A DNA stretch of 64,000 nucleotides from Ovis canadensis (taxonomy: Eukaryota > Chordata > Mammalia > Artiodactyla > Bovidae): assembly GCF_042477335.2 (NCBI RefSeq), contig NC_091250.1:132715384-132779383 (forward strand). The letters are read 5' to 3'. The position numbers and the translations under genes are program-made. Each line of letters opens with the position of its first letter. Position 1 is the first letter of the stretch. Shown piece by piece: positions 1 through 41,960 of this stretch. Under the pieces are notes generated by a model. That model saw nothing but the letters and a program-made list of their open reading frames with translations. It ran no database searches and was not told the origin of the DNA.

Positions 1-32641
<32,641 letters not shown>

Positions 32642-33084
32642 TCACGCCCTCCATGCGCCCTGGGCCACTGGCCTGGCAGGCGGTGACGGGCCCTCACCGA
32701 GCCCACCAAGGGTCCACCAGGGAGCCTCGTGTGGCGAGGAATGCCGGACCAAAGTGGGGACCCCGGCGGGCATAAGCCCAGGCCCACCTCCTAGACAGCG
32801 TCCCTGCAGGCCTCGGGGAGCCCGCCTCCGGCTCCCGCTCCCCCACAGCCCCTGCAGCCTTCTCTGCCCACGGAGGGTCCCAGGATGACCCCTGAGGGAG
32901 GCCCGGCCAGCATGGAGGCCCCTGAGTCCACCCGAGTGTCCCTCAGCCCAGCTGGGGCGTGGTGACGGGTGACTCAGCAGTCCTGCTCAGAGGAGGGGGG
33001 CACCTCGTCACAAAAGTCTGGGGCAAGAAGAATCCTCAGGTCTCCACTTTAAAGGTGAGGTAACCAGCACCCTGGCTGGTGCTG

Positions 33085-33170
33085 AGATGGTGGGGGACAG
33101 GGAGGCCCGGCGTGCTGCCGTCCACGGGGTTGCAAAGAGTCGGACGTGACTGGGCTACTGAACAACAATG
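33085..33170 (+). repeat. BovB 3' tail fragment
   Basis: The last ~85 bases of a BovB/Bov-tA tail only (GGCGTGCTGCCGTCCACGGG, then GAGTCGGACGTGACTGG). Confidence 0.8.
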
Positions 33171-35648
33171 ACAACCAACACCCAGGTAAGATGCCAGGCC
33201 TGAACATTCCAGAAACGCAGCAGCTCCAGCAGACCGGCTCGCTCAGAGCCCTGGCAGACCCTGGAGAAGCTGCCTGGGGTGGGATGGGCCCCCAGGACCT
33301 GGCTCTAATAGGTGACGCCACATTGCCCTCAGAGCAGGGTGGCCAACCCCCAGGAGCTCCCATCTCACCCCCCGTGGCTCCATGCTGACTGAGCAGCTTC
33401 TGGGTCACCACGCAGCTGGCTTCCCAGGCACCAGCTATCAGCAAGGCTGCTCCTCCCTCCACTAAGCTGGACCGGCTCCCGAGAGCAGCCCGCAGCCCTA
33501 GGTCCCGCAGGTTGGAGACCGAGCAGAGAAACACCGGGGTTCCCCAGTGAGAGGCCAGCCCCAGTCAGTCACGGCCCTCTGGGTGAGACCCCCCACCATC
33601 ACTTTGAAGACAGCGAAGGCCAAGTGTCACCAGACGCCAAACACGGAAACAGAAGCCCGCCAAAAACGACGTTCGAGAACAGTGGGAATAACCCAGAAAC
33701 AAACAGCTATGCCGGCTCGGAGAGGGAGAGGTGCAGTGTTCACAAAGCAAATGAGGAGAAGAGAGTTCTTGGAAATTAAAGTGTGATAGCAGAGCGGGAG
33801 ACGTAAATAGGAGAGGCGAAGGCAGAGCGGAGAAGAGAGCAGAGAGCAGAAGGGCAAGATGACGTCAAAAGCGGGGAAAGAAACCACGGAGAAAAGAGAC
33901 CCGCTGTGCATTCCGGCTGACAGGGGTTTCTGAGAGACAGGAGAGACGCAGTACAAGAGAGTGTCCCAGCATTGCCGGACGGGGGCCCTGGAGGCAGGTG
34001 GTGAAGGGAGGGACAGGGCCGGGTGAGGGCAGCCCCAGGTCCCCCGACAGTAACTCTGGGCACCAGGCCCCAGGGAACCCCTCTCCAGCCCCAAAGAATG
34101 ATGGCTCCGGAGGCAGGAACGGGTCCTGGTGGTGCCAGCAGCTAACTCCCCGGTACCCATGGGAGATGGACAGAGAGGCCCTGCCCCCCAGCCCGGGGAG
34201 TGTGCCCAGAAAGGGGCAGGCATGGCACTGGAAAGCCAGAGACTTTTCCAGGAAGGTGAGAGCAGGGGGCAGGCTAAGGGCCCCCTCCCTGAGCAGTTTT
34301 TCGGACGCTTTGACCCCTACCCTCACCAGGAGAGGGAGAGCAGCGCCGAGCTGCTGGGGGTCTGCACACCTGGGCCCTGTACCACCCCACATGGAGGCCT
34401 GACTGGGCCCTTCGGCTCCTGGGGCCCGCTTTGAGGCCTGGCCCCCGCTGTGCATGGACACAGAAGCTGGCTGGGGCCTGTCCCAAATGGGGCTGGAGGA
34501 AAGGCCTTGTGGGCCTTGGAAACATGCTGGAACTGGCCTGCAGCCCTGGGCCCAGGGGAGGGCCCGCCCGACCTGGAGACCACGTCTCAGGAGGGTCGGT
34601 GGATCCAGAGACTGGTCTACCGCAGCCAGGGCCAGCCACGTGAGCAAAGGCCATGACCCACAAAGGCTCGGGGGCTGCCCAGGAGCCCCTGTCTCCACAC
34701 CGGTCCTTGCAGCCAAATGCTCCTAAGCTGCCGGAACACCAGGACCCGTCACCGCCTCGGGGCAGGGGGCGGGAGGTCTGGGAGGGGCAGCCTCCGGTCC
34801 GCGGAGTCTCCTTCCACCCCAGCCATCACTAGCACCCCCGGGACCCGGCAGAGCCTCCTCAGCGTGCCCCTCTGCTTAGCCTGGGGTCACAGTCCCCGGA
34901 CTCTTTTCCGTCCTCGCCCTGGCCCTGCCCGCTTGGGCTTCTCACTGGCTCAGAAGCCCCATCACATATCTCTCCAGAAACTTGAACTTTCTTCTCTCCC
35001 TGGTGAGCTCCTAGGCACCCCTCAGCACCCCATTCACATATCGCCACCCGTGGTGAAGATGTGTGCAAGGATCGACCGTGCTAAACGGTTCTTGGGTTTC
35101 AATCTGCTGTTTCAATCACAACAAGAGTTGTGATCCAGAGACAGACCTGCTCAAAGACCACGAGCTTTTTAAGCCTCGGCTTCCACAGGTTCTAGAATTC
35201 AACAGAGCTCAGCTCTACTGTCTCATTCAATTGGACAGTAATAGATGCCTCAGTGGCACTCATGAGGCAGGTTACCGTGGAAGAGAGCCACCTGGGCTCG
35301 GGGAGGAGGGTCAGCCTCTTCATCCCCGAGGAGCGTTTCCTGCCTGTGGGACCCACTGAGGCCCAGGCTGGGGTCTAAAGTCCTTGACCACACACTCCAC
35401 CAGACCCCGGAACTGCATGGCACCATGTCAACACAATGAGAGAAATAACAGTCACCTCCAGGGCTCACAGGGAAGTCCTGAACCTGGGCAGAAAGTCTGT
35501 GTTTATGAAAGCAATGTCAAGCATCAGTTTTTCTCCTTTTCCCGCACTGCGGTCACATTGGGGTGCTGCCCTGGGACACGCTCAGCCTGGAGGGACTGGG
35601 TAAAGGGATCCCTGCTGTGCCTGATGTGGGCACAGAGAGAGCACGTGC

Positions 35649-36165
35649 GGATGTGTGCGTGTGCGTGGATGTGTGTGTCTATGTATGTATGGGTGTGTGT
35701 GTAAGTGTGTGTGTGCATGTGTATGTATATATGTACATGTATGTGTGTGGGTGTGTATGTGTGTGGGTATGTGTGTGTGTGTGGTGTGTGGGTGCATGTG
35801 TATGTATATGTGTGTGTGTGTGTGTGGGTATGTATGTGTGTGGGTGCATGTGTATGTATATATGTATATGTATGTGTGTGGGTGTGTATGTGTGTGTGGT
35901 GTGTGGGTGCATGTGTATGTATATATGTATGTGTGTGTGGGTGTGTGGGTGGGTGCATGTGTATGTATATATGTATATGTATGTGTGTGGGTGTGTATGT
36001 GTGTGGGTGTGTATGTGTGTGGGTGTGTATGTGTGTGGGTGTGTATGTGTGTGTGGTGTGTGGGTGCATGTGTATGTATATGTATATATGTGTGTGTGTG
36101 GGTGTGTATGTGTGTATGTATGTGTGTGGTGTGTGGGTGCATGTGTATGTATATATGTATATGTA

Positions 36166-36196
<31 letters not shown>

Positions 36197-36705
36197 GGTG
36201 CATGTGTATGTATATGTATATATGTGTGTGTGTGGGTGTGTATGTGTGTGGGTGTGTGTGGGTGTGTATGTGTGTGGTGTGTGGGTGCATGTGTATGTAT
36301 ATGTATATATGTATGTGTGTGGGTGTGTATGTGTGTGGGTGTGTGTGGGTGTGTATGTGTGTGGTGTGTGGGTGCATGTGTATGTATATGTGTGTGTGTG
36401 TGTGGGTGTGGGTATGTATGTGTGTGGGTGCATGTGTATGTATATATGTGTGTGTATGTGTGTGTGGTGTGTGGGTGCATGTGTATGTATATGCATATAT
36501 GTGTGTGTGTGGGTGTGTATGTGTGTGGGTGTGTATGTGTGTGGTATGTGGGTGCATGTGTATGTATATGTATGTGTGTGTGTGTGTGTGGTGTATGGGT
36601 GCATGTGTATGTATATATGTATATGTATGTGTGTGGGTGTGTATGTGTGTGGGTGTATACATGTATGGGTATGCGTATGTATATGTATATGCGTGTGTGT
36701 GTGTT
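35649..36705 (+). repeat. TG-rich higher-order repeat, about 1.05 kb
   Basis: Alternating TG/TA/CA purine-pyrimidine tract. It has an internal higher-order unit of roughly 45-110 bases marked by GGGTGCATGTGTATGTATA, which I count about 13 times. It is free of stops in several frames on both strands, which creates spurious long Cys-Val or His-Thr ORFs. It is not coding. Such tracts can adopt Z-DNA and vary in length. Confidence 0.95.
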
Positions 36706-37960
36706 TAACGGCACCTGGGCAGGAGGGCTTTCCTCCCCTCCCCTCTCCTACTGTCCTGGAGCTGGAACATTCTGAAAACAGGATGACCTGAGGTGATGAT
36801 ACACGTCAAGGAGGAGCAAGAGAGCCATCCAAGGCCTCCCCATCCAGAGAGACCTGGATGGAAGCAGTGAAGGGAGGGGCAGGGTGGAGGATACAGAGAA
36901 GAGGGTCCTGGGGTGGGGAATGGGCACCCCACACCTGCCACAGAGGGCTGCCTGTAAAGGTGGACACTGGAAGAGGCACTTGCATTCTGCATTCCAACTG
37001 AAATTAGCCTAGAATCTTAGTCAAAATAGTCACAACTTTGGGTAGGAAATAGGTTTTGAAGTTCATCCAATTCCAATGCGTGCTTTTAGCACCTCAGCTT
37101 TATTTTAATGGTGTAAAACCATACATGTGGGTAAGTGACATTTAATTCCCAAGCTTATTGTTTTTTTTTAATATTGATTTTAACTCCAGTAATCAGGCCG
37201 TGACTGTCTCATTTCTCAGGGAACTTTAAAGGTGGGCTGGACCAAGTCTTTTCTCTTGGTCTCAAAGATTTCTATCAAATCCTTTACAGGCAGAAATGAG
37301 ATTACACAAGGAGATTCAAATTCCATAATCCCATCAGACACACACTGGTTCAACACTCTCAGTCACTAGAGTGGCTTAATTGACATAGATCCCAAATGTG
37401 TGCTAATTGAAATATATTCTTTTCCTGCCTTTAAATTCTGATTAAAGCCAGTCTCCTAAGGATTTCTGCTAAGTCATGCTCAGATGGCTTTGTTTAAAGT
37501 ACAGACCCATGTGGCAGGTTTTGTTGGTTGCTTTTCAGTCTTCTCTATTCCTTCTTCCCTGAGTACAAAACTCTGATTTTTAGTTGGGTCCATTGTTACC
37601 TAACTGAAAGAGGACATTTCTTAGCCTTCCTGGCATCTGGGTATGGCAAGAAGCGGAAGCATCTTGGAGACTTCCAGAAAGTCTCCTTGTAAGAGATGGG
37701 CATACACTTCCTCTCTTTTCCATCTTGCTGCCTGGACTCAGGAGGTGATGGCAGGAACTTAGGAAGCAATTCTGGACAATGAGGAAACATGCAAAGATGG
37801 CAGAAGAGCAAGTTAGAGGACCCCAGATCTCCCTGATAACTTTTGAGGGTGTCATATCTCCCATGATTTCCTCCCCATGGGCCTATTTTTGGGAAACATT
37901 AATTACCTTGTCTGGGTCACTATGACGTTTTGCATAAAGCTGAACCTAATCCTAACTATT

Positions 37961-38163
37961 GGGCTTCCCTGGTGGCTCATGGTAAAGAATCTACCTGCCA
38001 ATGCAGGAGACTCGGGTTCGATCCCTAGGGAAGAGCACCGGGACGAGGAAATGACAACCCCCTCCAGTATCCTTGCCTGGATAATCCCAAGGACAGAGGA
38101 GCTTGGCGGGCTACAGTCCGTGGGGTCACAAAGAGTCAGACATGACTGAGTGGCTAAGCGACA
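37961..38163 (+). repeat. Bov-tA SINE
   Basis: Copy starting GGGCTTCCCTGGTGGCTCAT and ending GACATGACTGAGTGGCTAAG, only about 0.3 kb from the CpG island. Confidence 0.9.
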
Positions 38164-38652
38164 CTAGCTCTTAACAGGTTCTCAGATTTTTTTTTGATTG
38201 TTTTTATGGATGCAAATTAGGGCACGTTTGGGGGAAGTAGTGAATACGGGAGAATATCTTCTTAAAAAGTATCTCTTGAGATGATTTAAAAAAAGAAAGC
38301 ACTGTTAACTTCAATCAGGGAGTTGGGAAGAAGAGGAAGTTAGCGAAAGCAAGACGGGAAGCAAGAAAGAACTAGCCTGCAGATCTAGGGAAGTGCAGGT
38401 GGGAGGTGCCGGTGCTGAGCGGACGCGCTTTGCCTCACTTTCATGCTGCCCTACTCCGCGTACCTGTTAGGCCCCGCCGGTGCTTCGGAACCTCCCATTT
38501 TCGCCACCGACCGCCGCACAGCGGTTGCCAGGGTCGGCGGACGCGAGGGGGCTCGGGAACAGCAGTGAGTCCCGCCGCCTGCACTTGTGCTCCTCCTGGA
38601 CCTCTCTGCAACCCCTTGGGCAGGAGCGCTGCTGGGATGCAGTTGGACCTTC

Positions 38653-38665
38653 GTCACCTAGCAAC
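38653..38665 (+). promoter_or_regulatory. X-box (RFX binding site)
   Basis: GTCACCTAGCAAC fits the X-box consensus GTNRCC-N(0-3)-RGYAAC exactly, with a one-base spacer. RFX factors drive ciliary genes through such sites close to transcription starts. This fits regulation of CFAP99, which is transcribed leftward from here. Confidence 0.75.
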
Positions 38666-38696
38666 CACTGCACGCTTCGGGGCCGTGGGCGGGAAG

Positions 38697-38715
38697 ACTA
38701 CAACCCCCAGAATAC
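38697..38715 (+). promoter_or_regulatory. ZNF143/THAP11-type motif
   Basis: ACTACAACCCCCAGAATAC resembles the ACTACAATTCCCAGCATGC class of promoter motif. Confidence 0.6.
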
Positions 38716-38763
38716 ACAGCGCGGCAGAGATCGCCCCATTCAAGGGCCCCGCCTCCTCGCAAT

Positions 38764-38782
38764 GCCCATCGGGACTTGTAGT
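38764..38782 (-). promoter_or_regulatory. ZNF143/THAP11-type motif, opposite orientation
   Basis: The minus strand reads ACTACAAGTCCCGATGGGC, a second match to the same motif class, about 50 bases from the first and divergent from it. Confidence 0.6.
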
Positions 38783-38855
38783 TCTCGGCGCCGCAGGGCG
38801 CGCCGGGTCGCCGGCGAGGGAGCGCGCCTCGGGCGGGGCGCGGCGCGGCGCGCGG

Positions 38856-38860
38856 ATTGG
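38856..38860 (-). promoter_or_regulatory. CCAAT box (inverted)
   Basis: GGATTGGGC on the plus strand within the CpG island, the NF-Y type core. A short motif, so low specificity. Confidence 0.4.
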
Positions 38861-39195
38861 GCAGCCTCCGCGGCTCTCAGCGGGGCCGGGGGCTCGCAGC
38901 GCGTCGGCGCATGTGTGGCGCGAGCGGCGGTGGCCGGTGGAGGCGCGAGGTGTCAGTGAGCGGGGAGGCACCGGCGCCCCAGTCCCCGGTCCGTCTGCGC
39001 GTCTGTCCGCGGGTCCGCGCCGCGCGCCGCTCTCCGAGCATCTTCTGGCTGCGCACCTGCCCCGCGCACCTGCCGCCCGCCCGCCCGGCGCCCCAGGGTC
39101 CGCGCGGGACTCCGGCCCGGCCCGGCCCCGCGTCCGCCCCGCGCCGCACCCGGGGCCAGGCGCAGCGCTGCGGAGGTAAGGGCCGCTGAGGTCGA

Positions 39196-39220
39196 GCCGG
39201 GCCGGGCCGGGCCGGGTCGG
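39196..39220 (+). repeat. GCCGG pentamer run in the ZFYVE28 5'UTR
   Basis: Four perfect GCCGG units and one GTCGG, ending 7 bases before the start codon. GC-only and likely structured in mRNA. Confidence 0.85.
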
Positions 39221-39227
39221 CGCGGCG

Positions 39228-39266
39228 ATGATGAACAGGTTCCGAAAGTGGCTGTACAAACCCAAG
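39228..39266 (+). CDS. ZFYVE28: ZFYVE28 (LST2) first coding exon
   Basis: Thirteen codons, MMNRFRKWLYKPK, ending in phase 0 at AAG|GTGAGC. I recognise this as the conserved N-terminus of ZFYVE28/LST2. The family protein carries a C-terminal FYVE zinc finger that binds PI3P and restrains EGFR signalling at early endosomes; none of that is in this window. The first ATG has G at -3 and A at +4. A second in-frame ATG follows directly. A GCCGG run sits immediately upstream. The head-to-head placement with CFAP99 supports the identification. The next exon was searched for on the plus strand up to 64000 and not seen, so intron 1 exceeds 24.7 kb. Confidence 0.88.
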
Positions 39267-41158
39267 GTGAGCGCTGCCGGGCAGACCCTCTTCCCAGTCG
39301 GGACCGGCTTCTCCGCGGTGCCGCCGACACCTCTCCCGCTACTCGGCGACTTGCAAACACGGTCGCCCTCCCCTCCCCCCGACTTGAGCGGGTCCCCCCC
39401 CCCCAGCCCCGCCTGGTGCAAACCCTTCCTGCTCTTACCCTCGAACCCGGGTGCACTCGCTGCCGCGCCTGCCGGCTGCCAGTACCGGCCCCTCGTGCTT
39501 CCCAGTCGGGTCCTGCGTGTGCCCAGCTCGCACCTCGTGGTGGCCGGCACGCAGCCCGAACAGACCCCCCCCTCCTACTTCTGGGTTCCGGAAAGACCTC
39601 TCCAGCCCCCCTCGCTGCAGCGGCGATGACTCCTGCGTTCCTCTTCTGCGCCCCCTCCCAGTTATCCTGGACCCGGAATGTACCTCCCGCCCGCTTCCCC
39701 CTCCGCCCCTGCCTCCCCGCAATCAGAAACGGACCCTCTCTGCGTTTCCTCCAGGTTCTAGAGCGGGCCCTCATATCTGTGTCTTTCCCGGGGCCCGGAA
39801 GGACCCCTCCTTGCTTGTGTCCGGAGCGGGTCCCCATCCCACTTCCCGAACCAGGACCGATCCGCGCCTGACCCACTTGGCGTGCGTATCCTTGTCCCGT
39901 GCCCACCCGCGTGCCCTGAACCCAGGGGATGCTCCTGCCCGCTGGCGGAGGGTGAGTGCGCCCGGGGCCGCAGGCTCGGAGGGGATGGCGACGAGCTCTT
40001 CCCGGCGCGGCGCCCCTCCCTGGTCGTGGGTCGGGGTCTGGGCAGCGTGCCCCGCGCCGCCCTCGGCGGCTGCGCCAGTCGCACTGCGGGCGCTGCGTCC
40101 CTCGCAGCTCGCCCAGGGCTCGAGTTCGCTGCGGCCGGAGCTCGTCGGAGTGCGGCGGTGCGCCCGAGCCGTGCGGAATCCTGAGCGCACCCTAGACTTC
40201 CCGGGGCCTAACGCTGGGGGACCGGTGCCGCGGTAGGGCCGGGGCGCTGGGGTCTTGGCTCGCGGGGGCGGGGGGGCGGCTGGTTCTTGGTCGGGGTGGT
40301 GCCAGTGGTCATCTCTAGGCGCCTCGGACATCCACAGTGGGGCTGAGCGACCACAGGGACATCCTCACCCCAAGGCTGACCACTTCTCTGGATCTGGGTT
40401 TTCTGCCCCCCCTCCCCCGCCGGAGGTCGTATCTCAGGGTCGGGGGAGGGGGCGGTGCTGAGATCTGTGGTCTCCTGGCGCTCTTTTGGGGTCAGCCGCC
40501 CTCTGTTGGAGGATGGGCACCCGAGGTCCGACAGCGAGTTCAGAGGCCACAGGGACTCATGCGTCATCGCCCGCGGGGTCGCCGTTGGGTTGAGAGTGCC
40601 TGGGGCCACCCCTTGCTTGGCCTTGGCCTCACCCGGCGGGAATTCAGGTTCTCTCTTGCCCGAGGCGGCTGCAGCCCTGCTCCTGCTCATCTTCCCACCT
40701 CCCTGTAGGTTCGCAGCTGTGTTGGCCGCTTGCTGGGGGCACCCTGGTGCCTCCTGGCGCTGCCCCGCCGTTTGGGGCCTCTCTGCCCTTGGCTGCCTCC
40801 CGCCCAGCCCTCTTCTTACTGCAGTCCCCCCACCCCCACCCCCAGCAGCGGCTTTGATCCTCCGGGTTGGTGCTGTGTAGGTGGCCAGGGGAGGGGAGCC
40901 GCCTCTGAACACGATTTCTGTACAAGGAGTGGCTTTCTGTTTGTGTGACTTCTGTCCCCAGTTAAGGAAAAACCAAATAGACTTTCAGAAGGTCACTTTG
41001 GGGGTGGGCCCCAGAACCGTTTTTCAGTGGGCACGGGTGAGACGGGACAAGGTATGGTAGTAACATTCTGCTGTCTCTGAAAACACTTTGTCAAGGATCC
41101 TGTTCCCAGGCGGGGCGGTGGAAGAGGCCTTGTTTCCAGGGTTGCTGCTGTTGCTGTT

Positions 41159-41209
41159 GCCCATGGGCTGCAGCACGCCACGCTTCCCTGGCCTTCCCTA
41201 CCTCCCGGG
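41159..41209 (-). repeat. Bov-tA/BovB tail fragment
   Basis: Short antisense piece: GGGCTGCAGCACGCCACGCT followed by CTTCCCTACCTCCCGG, resembling the BovB 3' tail. Confidence 0.55.
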
Positions 41210-41890
41210 CTTTCCAGGGTTGCCTCACTGTAGCATATTGTTGGAAGGGATGCGAAAGCAACGTGCACACTCTGTTTCATCGGCAGCTGAATAATTCCAG
41301 TGGCCCTCCCTGCTTCAGTTTAGGGAAAAGTCTTTAGAAGTGGGAAATGATTCTGCCCTTGAGATTGTGCCCCAGAATTGAGAGTTGAGTCCCGAGTTTT
41401 CCCTCTCTGCAGGCAGCTCTGCCCTTCCAAAGCCAGCCCTGGGGCTGGGCAGGGTCAGGTGGAGAGTTTGTGAGTCAGCCTGCGCCCGAGGAGAAGTGGA
41501 GGGGGGGTGTTTCTTCTGGTCCCGCTCCTCCCCTGAAAGTGGTGTCTCAGTCTGTTGTCTGACCCTTGGACTCAAGACATACCTCCATCTGAGATCTTTG
41601 TGTTTGCCCTGAGGCCGATCAGCCTGAGCGTGGCAGTCCCTTGTTGGGCTTCTGTCCTTGGGGTTAAATATCTTGATTATTTGAAGGGTTGGAGGAGGTT
41701 AGGTCACCCCAGTAGCTTTTCATTTTTCAAACCAAAGCAATTTTGGCCTTAGACTGTGAACTGAAGTTCGTGCTTTCCTCCCTCTGGCACAAGCAGCAGT
41801 CGGTTCTGGGAGGTTTCTGGGCCTGGAAGGGTTGAAGTGTTAAATGCTAGGTGTGGGGAGGTGTGTCTGAGAGAGGTTGCTGCCTGCCGT

Positions 41891-41960
41891 GAGGGTTTTT
41901 TCCACCATTTTATTTGGATAGATATGAGGGTTTTTTCCACCATTATATTTGGATAGATAT
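41891..41960. repeat. 35-base tandem duplication
   Basis: 41891-41925 and 41926-41960 are identical except for one base (TTTTATTT versus TTATATTT). Confidence 0.97.

Larger units (their letters stand above)
38406..40900. promoter_or_regulatory. CpG island, probable bidirectional promoter of CFAP99 and ZFYVE28
   Basis: Very GC- and CpG-dense, strongest from about 38750 to 40250, and free of repeats. It lies immediately upstream of the ZFYVE28 start codon and upstream of the divergent CFAP99. A minus-strand donor-like CAG|GTACGC at 38464/38463 could end a CFAP99 5'UTR exon. Transcription start sites cannot be placed from sequence alone. Confidence 0.8.

Noticed and set aside
35524..36791. Several long ORFs (over 300 codons) on both strands with Cys-Val or His-Thr repeats
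   Set aside because: Artefacts of the stop-poor TG/CA repeat; no splice or codon evidence of a gene.
38406..39906. ORFs of about 250-320 codons on both strands in the CpG island
   Set aside because: Low-complexity Arg/Pro/Ala/Gly translations of GC-rich promoter sequence; they overlap each other and the ZFYVE28 exon.
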